64,000 nucleotides of DNA. It comes from Rhizobiales bacterium TNE-4. Lineage in GTDB: Bacteria; Pseudomonadota; Alphaproteobacteria; Rhizobiales; Beijerinckiaceae. The notes beneath the pieces are model-generated. The model ran no database searches. It had not been told where the DNA came from and saw nothing but the letters and a program-made list of their open reading frames with translations. Below, in pieces: positions 8,217 to 18,692 of the stretch; positions within the stretch are counted from its first letter, which is position 1; every line of letters begins with the position of its first letter. Location: contig JAHRCV010000001.1 of NCBI GenBank assembly GCA_019083985.1, forward strand, positions 186,001-250,000, read 5' to 3'. Made by a program: the position numbers and the translations under genes.

Positions 8217-9895
8217 TGACCGAAGTTCAGAGCCGCACTGGCGGCCAGCTCATTGTCGATTGTTTGAAAGCTCAAGGTGTCGAGCACGTCTTCTGCGTGC
8301 CAGGCGAATCCTATCTCGCCGTGCTTGATGCGTTGCACGATGTCGATATCAACGTCACCGTTTGTCGTCAGGAAGGTGGCGCGACGATGATGGCCGATGC
8401 CACCGCACGGCTGACTGGTCGTCCTGGCATTGTGATGGTCACGCGCGGACCGGGCGCTACAAATGCGTCACCTGGTATTCACATTGCCGAGCATGATTCC
8501 GTTCCACTCATCATGTTCGTGGGCCAAATCGAAAATGGCATGCGTGGTCGTGGCGCATTTCAGGAAATGGATTACCGCGCCTTTTTTGGCTCAACGGCAA
8601 AGTGGGTCACGGAAATCGACGATCCCGCCCGTATTCCGGAAATCGTGTCGCGCGCCTTTCATGTCGCGATGCAGGGTCGGCCTGGCCCTGTCATCATTGG
8701 TCTTCCTGAAGATGTGCTGATCGAGAGCGCAGCTGTTGTGCCCGGCCCGCGTGTCGAGGCGATCGAGATCTGGCCGGGCCAGACGCAAATGGCCGATTTG
8801 CAAAAGCGCATCTGGGCAGCGAAGAAGCCGATCATGATCCTCGGCGGTTCAGGCTGGAGCGAGAAATCGGTCGCGTCCGTCACCCGCTTTGCCGAGCGCT
8901 TTGAGATGCCCATCGTCACGTCGTTCCGTCGTGCGATGTTGTTCAATGGCGATCATCCCAATTATGCCGGTGAACTTGGCATTGGACCCAATCCGAAATT
9001 GAAGGCGCGGATCGAGCAGGCCGATCTCGTCATTTTGGTCGGTGGCCGCATGGCCGAAATGCCATCACAATCCTACACGCTGTTTAATATCCCGCAGCCG
9101 CAAGTTGATTTCGTGCATGTGCATGCGGATGCCGAAGAGCTGGGTCGGGTCTATCATCCGACACTCGGCATCAATGCGACCCCGCGTGCCTTTGCGGCGG
9201 CGCTTGAGACGTTGCAACCGCCTAACACCATTCCATGGGCGGCGGAGACAAAACAGGCGCGTGAAGATTTTCTGAGTTGGACCGATCAACCGCCGCGTGG
9301 ACCCGGCGCCCTCGATATGGGCCAAGCCATGCTCTGGCTGCGGAATTATCTGCCGGACGATGCGATCATTTGTAATGGCGCAGGCAATTACGCGATCTGG
9401 GTCGGCCGGTTTCTCCGCTTCCGCAAATATGCGACGCAGCTGGCACCGAACTCTGGTTCGATGGGTTTTGGACTGCCCGCATCAGTCGGCGCCAAGCGGC
9501 AATATCCCAATCGCATGGTGGTGGCGTTTGCGGGCGATGGTTGTTTCCTGATGAATGGTCAGGAATTCGCGACCGCCGTGCAATATGATCTGCCGATCAT
9601 CGCTGTCATCGTAGACAATGGCATGTATGGCACGATCCGCATGCATCAGGAGCGCGAATATCCGGGCCGCGTCTCAGCAACAAAGTTGAAGAACCCGGAT
9701 TTCGCGGCCTACGCCAAAGCCTTTGGGGGCTATGGTGAGCGTGTCGAAAAGACGGAAGATTTTGGCCCCGCTTTCGAGCGTGCGGTGGCGTCAGGCAAGC
9801 CGGCGATCCTGCATTGCATCGTCGATCCGGAAGCGATCACGCCGGCGACGACGCTCACCAAACTGCGTGAAGCGTCGCTGGCTGCCAAGGCGTAA
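8216..9895 (+). CDS. Thiamine-pyrophosphate enzyme, acetolactate-synthase-like
   Basis: This 559-residue protein has the three-domain TPP enzyme layout. The N-terminal Pyr domain holds the cofactor-activating glutamate near residue 53 (CRQEGGATMMADA), followed by a central domain and a C-terminal PP domain with the metal-binding GDGCFLMNG...VDN motif near residue 440. Similar proteins are annotated as large-subunit acetolactate synthase homologues, but no small regulatory subunit follows and the operon is catabolic, so decarboxylation of another 2-oxo acid is as likely. A very good GGAGGAAA precedes the ATG. The gene ends 3 bases before the convergent transaldolase. Confidence 0.85.
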   Translation: MTEVQSRTGGQLIVDCLKAQGVEHVFCVPGESYLAVLDALHDVDINVTVCRQEGGATMMADATARLTGRPGIVMVTRGPGATNASPGIHIAEHDSVPLIMFVGQIENGMRGRGAFQEMDYRAFFGSTAKWVTEIDDPARIPEIVSRAFHVAMQGRPGPVIIGLPEDVLIESAAVVPGPRVEAIEIWPGQTQMADLQKRIWAAKKPIMILGGSGWSEKSVASVTRFAERFEMPIVTSFRRAMLFNGDHPNYAGELGIGPNPKLKARIEQADLVILVGGRMAEMPSQSYTLFNIPQPQVDFVHVHADAEELGRVYHPTLGINATPRAFAAALETLQPPNTIPWAAETKQAREDFLSWTDQPPRGPGALDMGQAMLWLRNYLPDDAIICNGAGNYAIWVGRFLRFRKYATQLAPNSGSMGFGLPASVGAKRQYPNRMVVAFAGDGCFLMNGQEFATAVQYDLPIIAVIVDNGMYGTIRMHQEREYPGRVSATKLKNPDFAAYAKAFGGYGERVEKTEDFGPAFERAVASGKPAILHCIVDPEAITPATTLTKLREASLAAKA

Positions 9896-9898
9896 TCA

Positions 9899-10858
9899 TC
9901 AGCCGAGCTTTTCGGCGACCATGGCCCGCAAAGCGCGGAGATCCTTGGCGAAGAGGCGAATGCCTTCGCTCAGTTTCTCCGTGGCCATCGCGTCTTCATT
10001 GAGCGCGAAACGGAAACTCGCTTCGTCCGTCGCGAGACGCGCCTCACCCTGTTGCGCTGCGCTTGTCGCATCAAGGGCCCGGGTGAGGGTGCCGTCGTCC
10101 TTGGCGAGGCTTTCGAGCAAAGCGGGTGCAATCGTCAAGCGGTCGCATCCTGCCAGCGCTTCGATTTCTCCTTGATTGCGGAACGAGGCGCCCATCACCA
10201 CGGTGTTGTAACCGTGCTTCTTGTAATAGGCGAAGATCCGCTTGACCGAGGCGACACCCGGATCGTCCGCGGCCGTATAGGTCTTGCCCTCGGCCTTCAT
10301 GTGCCAATCAAGAATGCGTCCGACGAAGGGCGAAATAAGGAACGCCCCGGCTTCTGCCGCTGCGGCCGCCTGCACGAGAGAGAACAGCAAGGTCAGATTG
10401 CAGTCGATCCCGTCTGTCTGAAGGATCTCGGCCGCGCGGATGCCCTCCCATGTGGAGGCGAGCTTGATCAGGATGCGCTCCCGCCCAACGCCCCGGCCTT
10501 CATAATCCGCGATGATGGCGCGTGCTTTGGCCACGCTGCGGGCCGTGTCGAAGGATAGGTCGGCATCAACTTCAGTTGATACGCGGCCAGGCACGATCTT
10601 GGTGAGTTCCGTGCCAAAATTGACGGCCAGCCTGTCACAAATGGCGGCGATGACGGCGTCGCGGCTGCCGGACTGGCCCCGGCCCCATTGTACGGCTTCC
10701 ACCACGATGGGGGCATAGGCCTCCATCTGGGCGGCCTTCAGGATCAGGGTCGGGTTGGTGGTGCAATCGGTGGGGGCGAAGGCGCGGATTGCCTCCATAT
10801 CGCCCGTATCGGCGACCACCACGGTCATCTTTTTGAGCTGCTCCAACTTAGACGCCAT
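9899..10858 (-). CDS. tal: Transaldolase
   Basis: This 319-residue class I aldolase of the pentose phosphate pathway moves a dihydroxyacetone unit between sugar phosphates. [19 protein letters not shown] and [13 protein letters not shown] are the classical TalA/TalB N-terminus, and the Schiff-base lysine is K132 in [18 protein letters not shown]. The ATG at 10858 has GAGGAG just upstream. The frame is open for another 37 codons, but these lack family similarity. It is divergent from mmsA. Confidence 0.95.
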   Translation of the reverse strand: MASKLEQLKKMTVVVADTGDMEAIRAFAPTDCTTNPTLILKAAQMEAYAPIVVEAVQWGRGQSGSRDAVIAAICDRLAVNFGTELTKIVPGRVSTEVDADLSFDTARSVAKARAIIADYEGRGVGRERILIKLASTWEGIRAAEILQTDGIDCNLTLLFSLVQAAAAAEAGAFLISPFVGRILDWHMKAEGKTYTAADDPGVASVKRIFAYYKKHGYNTVVMGASFRNQGEIEALAGCDRLTIAPALLESLAKDDGTLTRALDATSAAQQGEARLATDEASFRFALNEDAMATEKLSEGIRLFAKDLRALRAMVAEKLG

Positions 10859-11005
10859 CGGGCACCTGCTCCTCTGTCCGGGCCGCATAGCCCGCTCTAT
10901 GTGCATTCCAACGTCCCATAGCGGCGGCGGCTCGCCAATGATAGTCATGGGACCGAAAAAAGGGCCCAAGGCCCCGCAGTCAGCATGTTCAGGGAGATCG
11001 CGGCG

Positions 11006-12505
11006 ATGGCGACCGAATTATATCATTTTATCGGCGGCAAGCGCGTCAAGGGCACGTCCGGCCGCTTTACGGACGCCTATTGGCCGATGACGGGGGAAGT
11101 AGCCTCGAAAGTGCCGCTTGCCAGCAAAGCGGAAATGCGCGCGGCCGTTGAGAATGCCAAGGCCGCCCAGCCGGCTTGGGCCGCCACAAACCCGCAGCGC
11201 CGCGCGCGCGTGTTCATGAAATTCCTCGAACTTGCTGCGCGGGACAATGACGCGCTCGCTGAACTGCTTGCCAAAGAACATGGCAAGACGATCCCCGATG
11301 CAAAGGGCGATATCCAGCGCGGTATCGAGGTGATCGAATTCTGTCTCGGCGCACCGCATTTGATGAAGGGCGAATATACCGAAGGCGCAGGCCCGAACAT
11401 CGATATTTATTCGATGCGCCAGCCGCTGGGCGTCGTTGCCGGTATCACACCGTTCAACTTCCCGGCGATGATCCCGATGTGGAAATTTGGCCCGGCGATC
11501 GCGGCTGGTAATGCGTTCATCCTCAAGCCATCCGAGCGCGATCCGGGCGTGCCGCTGCGCCTCGCTGAATTGATGATCGAAGCAGGCCTGCCGCCGGGCA
11601 TTCTCAATGTCGTCAACGGCGATAAGGAAGCGGTCGACGCAATTCTCGACGATCATGACATCAAGGCTGTCGGCTTTGTCGGCTCGACCGGCATTGCTGA
11701 ATATGTCTATGCGCGCGGCTGCGCGAACGGCAAGCGCGTGCAGTGCTTCGGGGGCGCCAAGAACCACATGATCATCATGCCGGATGCCGACATGGATCAG
11801 GCTGTCGATGCGCTGATTGGCGCAGGCTATGGCTCGGCGGGTGAACGCTGCATGGCGATCTCGGTCGCGGTGCCTGTCGGCGAAAAGACGGCAGACCGGT
11901 TGGTAGAAAAGCTCATCCCGCGCGTCGAAGCCCTGAAGATTGGCCCCTCGACGGATCCGTCCGCCGATTTCGGCCCGCTCGTGACCAAGGCGCATCTCGA
12001 CAAGGTCAAATCCTATGTCGACATCGGTGTGAAGGAAGGCGCGAAGCTTCTGGTCGATGGCCGTAATTTCAAGCTGCAAGGCTATGAGAACGGTTTCTAT
12101 ATGTCGGGCTGTCTGTTCGACAATGTCACCAAAGACATGCGCATCTATAAGGAAGAAATCTTCGGCCCGGTGCTCTCCGTGGTCCGCGCCAAGGATTATG
12201 CTGAAGGCCTCGCGCTCGCTAATGATCATGAATATGGCAATGGCGTTGCCATTTTCACGCGCGATGGCGACGCCGCACGTGACTTCGCAGCCAACGTCAA
12301 TGTCGGCATGGTCGGCGTGAACGTGCCGATCCCCGTTCCGATTGCGTACTACACATTCGGTGGCTGGAAGCGTTCAGGCTTCGGTGATCTCAACCAGCAT
12401 GGCCCTGATGCGTTCCGCTTCTACACCAAGACCAAGACGGTCACCTCGCGTTGGCCGTCCGGTATCAAGGATGGGGCTGAATTCGTCATCCCGACGATGA
12501 AGTAA
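11006..12505 (+). CDS. mmsA: CoA-acylating methylmalonate-semialdehyde dehydrogenase
   Basis: This 499-residue ALDH converts (methyl)malonate semialdehyde plus CoA and NAD to propionyl-CoA or acetyl-CoA. Family marks are [29 protein letters not shown] and the catalytic cysteine C282 in [10 protein letters not shown], with the late block [23 protein letters not shown] 11006 has AGGGAG upstream. ATG 10985 is the alternative. It heads the valine module and, because IolA is the same enzyme type and the inositol locus at 27-35 kb has no iolA, it may also serve inositol breakdown. A terminator follows. Confidence 0.96.
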   Translation: MATELYHFIGGKRVKGTSGRFTDAYWPMTGEVASKVPLASKAEMRAAVENAKAAQPAWAATNPQRRARVFMKFLELAARDNDALAELLAKEHGKTIPDAKGDIQRGIEVIEFCLGAPHLMKGEYTEGAGPNIDIYSMRQPLGVVAGITPFNFPAMIPMWKFGPAIAAGNAFILKPSERDPGVPLRLAELMIEAGLPPGILNVVNGDKEAVDAILDDHDIKAVGFVGSTGIAEYVYARGCANGKRVQCFGGAKNHMIIMPDADMDQAVDALIGAGYGSAGERCMAISVAVPVGEKTADRLVEKLIPRVEALKIGPSTDPSADFGPLVTKAHLDKVKSYVDIGVKEGAKLLVDGRNFKLQGYENGFYMSGCLFDNVTKDMRIYKEEIFGPVLSVVRAKDYAEGLALANDHEYGNGVAIFTRDGDAARDFAANVNVGMVGVNVPIPVPIAYYTFGGWKRSGFGDLNQHGPDAFRFYTKTKTVTSRWPSGIKDGAEFVIPTMK

Positions 12506-12515
12506 ATAGACCAAG

Positions 12516-12543
12516 GGCGCGGGCTTGAACCCGCGCCTTTTTT
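12516..12543 (+). terminator. Rho-independent terminator after mmsA
   Basis: An 8-bp GC stem GGCGCGGG (12516-12523) and CCCGCGCC (12530-12537), loop CTTGAA, is followed by six T. It begins 10 bases after the mmsA stop, so the next genes need their own promoter or readthrough. Confidence 0.9.
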
Positions 12544-12564
12544 CTGTCTGTTGCCGGTGCTCTC

Positions 12565-13728
12565 ATGACGCAATTATTTTCGCTCACCGAAGATCATGTC
12601 GCCATTCGTGACATGGCGCGCGAATTCGCCGCCGAAAAGCTCGCGCCTCATGCCGTCGAGTGGGATGAGAAAAAGCATTTTCCTGTCGATGTGATGCGCG
12701 AAGCCGCAGCCCTTGGCATGGGCGGTGTCTATGTGCGCGACGATGTTGGTGGCTCCGGGCTGACACGGCTTGATGCCGCGTTGATTTTCGAAGCGCTTGC
12801 CACAGGCTGTCCCACCGTGTCTGCCTTCATCTCGATCCACAACATGGCTTCGTGGATGATCGACACCTATGGCAATGAAGCCCAGCGGCAGAAATACCTG
12901 CCCAAGCTAACCACTATGGAATGGATCGCTTCCTACTGTCTCACCGAGCCGGGCGCCGGTTCGGATGCTGCAGCGCTGAAAACGCGCGCGCGCCGTGATG
13001 GTGATGTTTACGTGCTCGACGGGGCCAAGCAATTCATCTCCGGCGCAGGCACGTCGGATGTCTATGTCGTGATGGTGCGCACGGGTGAAGAGGGTGCGGC
13101 AGGCGTCTCGACGATTATCGTTGATAAAGACGCGCCCGGTCTCTCCTTCGGCGCAAATGAAAAGAAGATGGGCTGGAATGCGCAGCCGACACGCACTGTG
13201 ATTTTTGAAAATTGCCGCGTGCCTGTGGCCAATCGTCTTGGCGAAGAAGGGATCGGTTTTAAAATCGCCATGGCCGGTTTGGATGGCGGCCGTCTCAACA
13301 TTGCGGCTTGTTCGTTGGGTGGTGCATCTGCCGCGCTTGATAAATCACTCGATTACGTGAAAGAGCGCAAAGCGTTTGGCAAACGCATTGCTGATTTTCA
13401 AGCTTTGCAATTCCGCCTCGCCGATATGGCGACAGAATTGGAAGCCGCCCGCACGTTCTTGTGGCGTGCCGCCTCGGCCCTTGATGCAAAGACGCCGGAT
13501 GCAACTCAGCTCTGCGCGATGGCGAAACGCTTTGGGACGGATGCTGGGTTCGACATCGCCAATGAAGCGCTGCAATTGCATGGCGGCTATGGCTATTTGG
13601 CAGATTACGGCATTGAAAAGATCGTGCGCGACCTCCGCGTTCATCAAATTCTCGAAGGTACCAACGAGATCATGCGGGTTATCATTGCGCGCGCCTTGAT
13701 CGGTCGTGGGCAGGGCAGCGGATTGTGA
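12565..13728 (+). CDS. Isobutyryl-CoA dehydrogenase-type acyl-CoA dehydrogenase
   Basis: This 387-residue FAD acyl-CoA dehydrogenase has [18 protein letters not shown] and the C-terminal [19 protein letters not shown] with the catalytic Glu near residue 364. [19 protein letters not shown]-like and [19 protein letters not shown] blocks match short/branched-chain dehydrogenases. Between mmsA and mmsB the natural substrate is isobutyryl-CoA from valine. This is inferred from position plus similarity to ACAD8. The stop shares a base with the following start (TGATG). Confidence 0.88.
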   Translation: MTQLFSLTEDHVAIRDMAREFAAEKLAPHAVEWDEKKHFPVDVMREAAALGMGGVYVRDDVGGSGLTRLDAALIFEALATGCPTVSAFISIHNMASWMIDTYGNEAQRQKYLPKLTTMEWIASYCLTEPGAGSDAAALKTRARRDGDVYVLDGAKQFISGAGTSDVYVVMVRTGEEGAAGVSTIIVDKDAPGLSFGANEKKMGWNAQPTRTVIFENCRVPVANRLGEEGIGFKIAMAGLDGGRLNIAACSLGGASAALDKSLDYVKERKAFGKRIADFQALQFRLADMATELEAARTFLWRAASALDAKTPDATQLCAMAKRFGTDAGFDIANEALQLHGGYGYLADYGIEKIVRDLRVHQILEGTNEIMRVIIARALIGRGQGSGL

Positions 13729-14096
13729 TGCGTATGATGCTGAAATCGCTGGGCGCTGGCCTTTTGCTCGCACTCCTCGTGCACAGTGGCTTCTTTTTCT
13801 TCGGCACGCATTTTTTCATTGATGGCCGGAGCCCCTTTCAGATCAACTTCTTTGGCGGGGCTGCCATTGGTCTGCTCTTGGGGCTGATCCTGCCGCAAAT
13901 ATTGCGGGTCGGCCCGGGGGAGCGCTTGCGTGCCATCGTGTTGGTGCTCATCCCCTTTCTGATGTGGGAAGCCGCCGTCACCTCGCATTTCCAAGTCTTC
14001 TTCCGGACGCTCAACCCGGTGATGGACAAGGTCTATGGCGCGCTCATGCTATGGGGCGCAGCCTTTGCATTAATCGGCGGTCTCATCCGTCGCTGA
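13728..14096 (+). CDS. Small integral membrane protein, unknown
   Basis: This 122-residue protein has about four hydrophobic segments (approximately residues 4-24, 41-60, 68-86 and 103-119) and ends in charged Arg-Arg. No family is recognised. It starts at the ATG overlapping the acyl-CoA dehydrogenase stop and lies 14 bases before mmsB, so it belongs to the valine operon by position. It could be a small permease-like or stress protein, but nothing in the sequence says which. Confidence 0.65.
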   Translation: MRMMLKSLGAGLLLALLVHSGFFFFGTHFFIDGRSPFQINFFGGAAIGLLLGLILPQILRVGPGERLRAIVLVLIPFLMWEAAVTSHFQVFFRTLNPVMDKVYGALMLWGAAFALIGGLIRR

Positions 14097-14110
14097 ACTA
14101 GGGGGAAAGA

Positions 14111-14998
14111 ATGGCTAACATCGCTTTCATCGGCCTCGGCAATATGGGTGGCCCGATGGCGGGCAATCTCGCGAAGGCAGGCCATGCCGTCACCGGGTTT
14201 GATCTTGTCGCTGCCAATAATGAAGCGGCCAAGGCACGCAATGTCTGCATCGCAGAGAATGCACGCGCAGCTGTCAAGGATGCCGATGTCATCGTCACCA
14301 TGCTCCCCGCTGGCAAGCATGTCTTGGCCGTCTATGACGATATCATCCCCGCCATCAAAAAAGGCGCATTGCTGATCGATTCCTCCACTATCGACGTGGA
14401 TAGCGCCCGTGCCGCGCATGCGCTTGCGACCAAGGCCGGCCTGCAATCGCTCGATGCGCCCGTCTCGGGAGGTGTCGGCGGTGCCGAAGCCGCGACCCTG
14501 ACCTTTATGTGCGGCGGCGCCGATGACGCATTCGTGCGCGGCAAACCGATCATTGAGGCCATGGGCAAAAAGATCGTTCATTGCGGTGGTGCAGGCGCAG
14601 GCCAAGCGGCAAAAATCTGCAACAACATGATCCTCGGGATTTCGATGATCGCCGTTGGTGAAGCCTTCGTGCTCGGTGAAAAGCTGGGCCTGACCCATCA
14701 GGCGTTGTTCGATGTCGCCTCAACGGCTTCCGGCCAATGCTGGTCACTGACAACCTATTGCCCGGTGCCGGGCCCGGTTCCCACCTCGCCGGCAAACAGG
14801 GATTATCAACCGGGCTTTGCCGCTGCTTTGATGCTGAAGGACTTGCTGCTATCGCAAGAAGCGTCAAAATCTGCCGGTGCAACGACACCACTCGGCCAGC
14901 ATGCAGCCGATCTTTACAAGGCCTTTGCGGCTGCAGGACATGATGGCAAGGATTTCTCCGGCATCATCAATTTTCTGCGCGCAGGGTTGAAGTCATAA
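14111..14998 (+). CDS. mmsB: 3-hydroxyisobutyrate dehydrogenase
   Basis: This 295-residue NAD-dependent beta-hydroxyacid dehydrogenase forms methylmalonate semialdehyde from 3-hydroxyisobutyrate in valine catabolism, feeding mmsA. The N-terminal FIGLGNMGGPMAGNLAKAGH is the NAD-binding fold, DAPVSGGVGGAEAATL is the substrate motif and K168 in GAGQAAKICNNM is the catalytic lysine. A strong AGGGGGAAAG precedes the ATG. It is the last gene of the module. Confidence 0.96.
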   Translation: MANIAFIGLGNMGGPMAGNLAKAGHAVTGFDLVAANNEAAKARNVCIAENARAAVKDADVIVTMLPAGKHVLAVYDDIIPAIKKGALLIDSSTIDVDSARAAHALATKAGLQSLDAPVSGGVGGAEAATLTFMCGGADDAFVRGKPIIEAMGKKIVHCGGAGAGQAAKICNNMILGISMIAVGEAFVLGEKLGLTHQALFDVASTASGQCWSLTTYCPVPGPVPTSPANRDYQPGFAAALMLKDLLLSQEASKSAGATTPLGQHAADLYKAFAAAGHDGKDFSGIINFLRAGLKS

Positions 14999-15021
14999 TT
15001 GGTTCGCATGAGATTAAAGCC

Positions 15022-15057
15022 AAAGGCCGCGAGCGATCGCGGCCTTTGTACTTTTGG
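15022..15057 (+). terminator. Probable terminator after mmsB
   Basis: A perfect 11-bp stem AAAGGCCGCGA (15022-15032) with TCGCGGCCTTT (15037-15047) closes on a GCGA tetraloop, followed by TTTGTACTTTT. The stem end itself supplies part of the T run, so it can work in both directions, which suits the convergent gene ending at 15067. Confidence 0.75.
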
Positions 15058-15066
15058 CCTCATAGG

Positions 15067-16275
15067 TTAAATTGGCGGCGTTGCAATAAAATCGATTTGG
15101 AATGTAAGGCCGGCTGCAAAAATTGACCTCAGTTGTAATGCTCCGGAAGTTGCAAACTGCCCCGTATATTGCCGTGTATCTGAAACTATCGTTAGGTCGC
15201 CCGAATAGACTGTTTGGAATATATCGTCTTTGCTTGCGCCATATACGGATGCGACTGTGATCGGCGCGTTCGTCGTGCCCGCTGAATAGCTTGTCGGATT
15301 GAAGCTGAAGGTATCCTTTCCGCCGGCGCTGAAATCGAATAAGTCAATTCCTTGGCGACCGTAGGCGTAAAAGAAGTCCTCCTTTGCAGTTCCAATGATC
15401 GTATCCGTGCCACTGGTCCCTTTAAACAAGCTGCCATCGGTTGATGTTGAGGTTATTTTTGCGCCTGTAGCGCCCAAGTTATAAATAGTATCAAGATATT
15501 GGATCGTCTCAACCGCAGTGAGTTTGATAGCTGACTTACCAATATTGACAGCCCAACCTGTCGCATCAATTACAATGTTAGCGTCATCATCAAGGATAAC
15601 AACGTCGTTTCCATTGCCACCATCGATTGTTGTCAAGCCCGATATCACTGCGTTGATCTTATCGTCGCCATCGCCTGCAGAAACCGCATAACTTAACGTC
15701 GAATTTGAGCTGGCATAAAGCGTATCGCTTGCAGCTGATCCGTTGACGGTGATGAGGCCCGTGCTTGAGCCGCTCGGTGCATTTTTAAGAAGAAGTGAGA
15801 CGCCATTTGATAGTTCTAACTTCTCAATATTACTTATTTTTGTTTGTCCAAATTGCCATAAAGTGAATGCTCCCTTATCATAACTAAACGTTATACTCGC
15901 AGTGAACTGCGGTAACTTCATGATATCAAAACCGCTACCTCCGTTGATCGAATTTTGAAAGCCACTATTATTCATAACTCCGCTTAAGGTGAAAATATCA
16001 TTTCCACCACCGAGATCGTAGATCGTATTTTTGGAATAGCTGATCGTGAAATTATCAACGCCTGTTCCGCCAAAAACCTTCGAATCTGAAACATTATTCA
16101 GAATGGCAGTATCATTTTGCGTGCCGAGAAATAGAGAACTTTTGGATAATGTTTGGATATTCAAAACATCGTTTGCGCCATAGGTCGCGATTGTAGAGTT
16201 TTGAACGAGATTATAAGTAAGTAAGTCGCGACGATTACCTTTTCGTTTGATTGAACGATTGATCAAATCAACCAT
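15067..16275 (-). CDS. RTX-repeat-like protein, probably secreted
   Basis: This 402-residue, Asn/Asp/Gly/Ser/Thr-rich protein has degenerate glycine-aspartate nonapeptides of the hemolysin calcium-binding type: GGTGVDNFTI, LGGGNDIFTL, NGGSGFDIMKL, AGDGDDKINAV, DGGNGNDVVIL and GTSGTDTIIG. These normally form a calcium-bound beta roll and mark type I secretion substrates whose signal is C-terminal. There is no N-terminal signal peptide and no TolC/HlyB/HlyD gene nearby. The gene is clearly more AT-rich than its neighbours, suggesting transfer. GGGGAT lies upstream of the ATG. The function is unknown. Confidence 0.75.
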   Translation of the reverse strand: MVDLINRSIKRKGNRRDLLTYNLVQNSTIATYGANDVLNIQTLSKSSLFLGTQNDTAILNNVSDSKVFGGTGVDNFTISYSKNTIYDLGGGNDIFTLSGVMNNSGFQNSINGGSGFDIMKLPQFTASITFSYDKGAFTLWQFGQTKISNIEKLELSNGVSLLLKNAPSGSSTGLITVNGSAASDTLYASSNSTLSYAVSAGDGDDKINAVISGLTTIDGGNGNDVVILDDDANIVIDATGWAVNIGKSAIKLTAVETIQYLDTIYNLGATGAKITSTSTDGSLFKGTSGTDTIIGTAKEDFFYAYGRQGIDLFDFSAGGKDTFSFNPTSYSAGTTNAPITVASVYGASKDDIFQTVYSGDLTIVSDTRQYTGQFATSGALQLRSIFAAGLTFQIDFIATPPI

Positions 16276-16574
16276 GGTGACGATCCCCTTTTTAAAAATT
16301 GAGCGAAATGGATCAACGATTGGTCAAGATGACTTTACGTTACGGCGATGATGAGCGCTCTGCAAACGAAAAAAGAAGCCAACAACTATGGGTAAATATC
16401 ATAAAAAAATACAATTTTTAGAGATCGTTCGTAACACTTCTAATCGACGGAAAAAGCGATTCATTATTCCGTTTGACCTTCGTCGATATAAGACGACCTT
16501 ACAACTCCTAGTTGAAAAAACGTCTGTGCTATCTTTATCGCGCTGTCTCTGCGTGCTGCTGACTATCGTCGTGA
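16276..16574 (-). other. AT-rich intergenic region upstream of the RTX-like gene
   Basis: About 300 bases with low G+C, continuous in composition with the RTX-like gene. It presumably holds that gene's promoter, but no convincing -35/-10 pair could be picked. A 64-codon open frame on the plus strand (16388-16582) has no ribosome site and was not accepted. Confidence 0.4.
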
Positions 16575-17003
16575 TCATATAGCCCATTGCACCACGCCAG
16601 CCACCGCCAAATAACGCAGTAATTTCGCAACGGCGACAATCGGTACGAAGATGATCAGCGGTGTTCGAAAGATCCCTGCCATCACGGTGAGGGGGTCGCC
16701 AATGATCGGGACCCAACTCGCGAGCAAGGACCAAAGTCCATATTTCTGATAAAGTGCACTATATCGGTCGTAGTTCTTCTCGCTCACTGGGAAGAAACGG
16801 CTACCGCGCCAGCGCGCCGCAAAAAGCCCGAGTGCCCAATTAACGCATGAGCCGAGCGTATTACCGAGCGTTGCGATGGCCAGAGCTTCCGCGAGACCGG
16901 AACGGCCGCTCGCTAAGGCGGCGGCCAACGCCACTTCCGAAGAACCGGGCAGCAGTGTTGCCGACAGGAATGCCGCGGCGAAAAGGCCAGTCAGTTCAAT
17001 CAT
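16575..17003 (-). CDS. YqaA/DedA-like small membrane protein
   Basis: This 142-residue protein has the SNARE-associated/DedA-like core seen in YqaA: hydrophobic N-terminal segment with LPGSSEVALAAALASG, then GNTLGSCVNWALGLFA and a conserved W-P-I-I-G-D-P-L-T-V-M-AG turn, with about four membrane segments. YqaA proteins are uncharacterised inner-membrane proteins related to DedA transporters. It diverges from glpK. Confidence 0.82.
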   Translation of the reverse strand: MIELTGLFAAAFLSATLLPGSSEVALAAALASGRSGLAEALAIATLGNTLGSCVNWALGLFAARWRGSRFFPVSEKNYDRYSALYQKYGLWSLLASWVPIIGDPLTVMAGIFRTPLIIFVPIVAVAKLLRYLAVAGVVQWAI

Positions 17004-17075
17004 CGGGACGTTGGTTCAACTTGCTGCCGCGGTGGGACGTCTTCAGAATAGGGCAAAAATCACCGGAGGCCATCC

Positions 17076-18569
17076 ATGCCCTTTATTCTGGCGCTCGACC
17101 AAGGCACAACATCCTCACGCGCGATCCTCTTTCGCGAGGATATGACGGTGGCCGCCATCGCGCAGCAGGAATTTGCGCAACATTATCCCGCTTCAGGTTG
17201 GGTTGAGCACGAGCCAGAGGATTTGTGGACGACCACGCTTGCCACGGCGCGGGAGGCTTTGAGCAAGGCCGGCATTCATGCGTCTGAGGTGGCAGGCATC
17301 GGCATCACCAATCAACGTGAGACGACCGTCGTTTGGGATCGCGCGACGGGGCAGCCCGTTCACCGGGCCATTGTCTGGCAGGATAGGCGTACGGCCGATC
17401 TGTGTGCACGGTTGAAGAAAGAGGGTGCGGAAGAGCGCGTGACCGATCGGACCGGTCTGCTGCTGGATCCTTATTTTTCGGGGACGAAGATTGCGTGGCT
17501 TCTGGATCACTTTCCCGGTGCGCGGGATCGTGCCGCGCGCGGTGAACTTGCGTTTGGGACAGTTGATAGTTGGCTTTTATGGAAGCTCACCGGCGGCAAA
17601 GTACATGCTACCGATGCGACCAACGCATCACGTACGCTCTTATTCGATATTCATACCGGTGATTGGAGCGATGAACTGCTCGCGCTCTTCAATGTGCCGC
17701 GTGCCATTTTGCCGGAGGTGAAGGATTGCGCCGCCGATTTCGGTGTAACGGATCCGGCCTTGTTTGGGGGGGCGATCGCCATTCGCGGTATCGCAGGCGA
17801 CCAGCAAGCGGCCACCGTGGGGCAGGCGTGCTTTGCGCCGGGCATGATGAAGTCGACCTATGGCACAGGCTGTTTTGCGTTGATCAATATTGGTGACAAG
17901 CCCATCCGCTCGCGCAATCGCCTGTTGACCACCATCGCCTATCAATTGGGCGGCAAGCGCACCTATGCGCTCGAAGGCTCAATCTTCGTGGCTGGTGCAG
18001 CGGTGCAATGGCTCCGAGATGGGCTTGGTATCATCAAACATGCGTCCGAAACCGGACCGCTCGCTGAAGCGGCGGATCCCAAGCAGCATGTCTATCTCGT
18101 CCCCGCCTTTGTTGGGCTTGGGGCACCCTTCTGGGATGCTGAGGCGCGCGCCGCTCTCTATGGCATGACGCGCAATACCGGGCCGAAGGAGCTGGCACGC
18201 GCGGCGCTTGAAAGCGTCTGCTTCCAGACCCTCGATCTCTTGGATGCCATGCGCGCCGATTGGCCGCAGAGTGAGGCGGCACAGACCGTGTTGCGTGTCG
18301 ATGGCGGTATGACCGCGTCCGATTGGACGATGCAGCGTCTTGCCGACATTCTTGATGCGCCGGTCGATCGCCCGACCATCGGGGAAACGACAGCCTTGGG
18401 GGCGGCCTATCTCGCAGGCTTGGCCGCAGGGCTTCTGCCAGAGCCGGAACGCTTCGCGGACCGGTGGCGGCTTGCGCGCCGATTTACGCCCAACCTCGAC
18501 AGCGCTATGCGCGCAACGAAGATCGCCGGTTGGCGCGATGCTGTGCGACGGACGCTCACCTCAAATTGA
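17076..18569 (+). CDS. glpK: Glycerol kinase
   Basis: This 497-residue FGGY-family sugar kinase phosphorylates glycerol to sn-glycerol 3-phosphate with ATP. The N-terminus [16 protein letters not shown], the [14 protein letters not shown] and WQDRRTA motifs and the C-terminal [18 protein letters not shown] are diagnostic. GGAGG precedes the ATG. No glpF or glpD is adjacent. A UgpB-like gene starts at the far right edge of the window. Confidence 0.96.
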   Translation: MPFILALDQGTTSSRAILFREDMTVAAIAQQEFAQHYPASGWVEHEPEDLWTTTLATAREALSKAGIHASEVAGIGITNQRETTVVWDRATGQPVHRAIVWQDRRTADLCARLKKEGAEERVTDRTGLLLDPYFSGTKIAWLLDHFPGARDRAARGELAFGTVDSWLLWKLTGGKVHATDATNASRTLLFDIHTGDWSDELLALFNVPRAILPEVKDCAADFGVTDPALFGGAIAIRGIAGDQQAATVGQACFAPGMMKSTYGTGCFALINIGDKPIRSRNRLLTTIAYQLGGKRTYALEGSIFVAGAAVQWLRDGLGIIKHASETGPLAEAADPKQHVYLVPAFVGLGAPFWDAEARAALYGMTRNTGPKELARAALESVCFQTLDLLDAMRADWPQSEAAQTVLRVDGGMTASDWTMQRLADILDAPVDRPTIGETTALGAAYLAGLAAGLLPEPERFADRWRLARRFTPNLDSAMRATKIAGWRDAVRRTLTSN

Positions 18570-18692
18570 GCGATCCCATAGCGAGTCGATCGGTGTCAGC
18601 ACGCTTTCTCTCTGTGGGTGTGGCCTTGCCATGACAGCAGAGATGAAAAGGTCACGTTATGCTTTGAGGCACTCGTGATGTTTTGACCTCGC

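Noticed and set aside
11018-12229. 403-codon minus-strand frame opposite mmsA
   Set aside because: mmsA is unmistakable on the plus strand. The opposite frame is a codon-bias shadow.
16388-16582. 64-codon frame upstream of the YqaA-like gene
   Set aside because: No ribosome site, no similarity, and it overlaps the end of the minus-strand YqaA-like gene. It is likely chance in AT-rich DNA.
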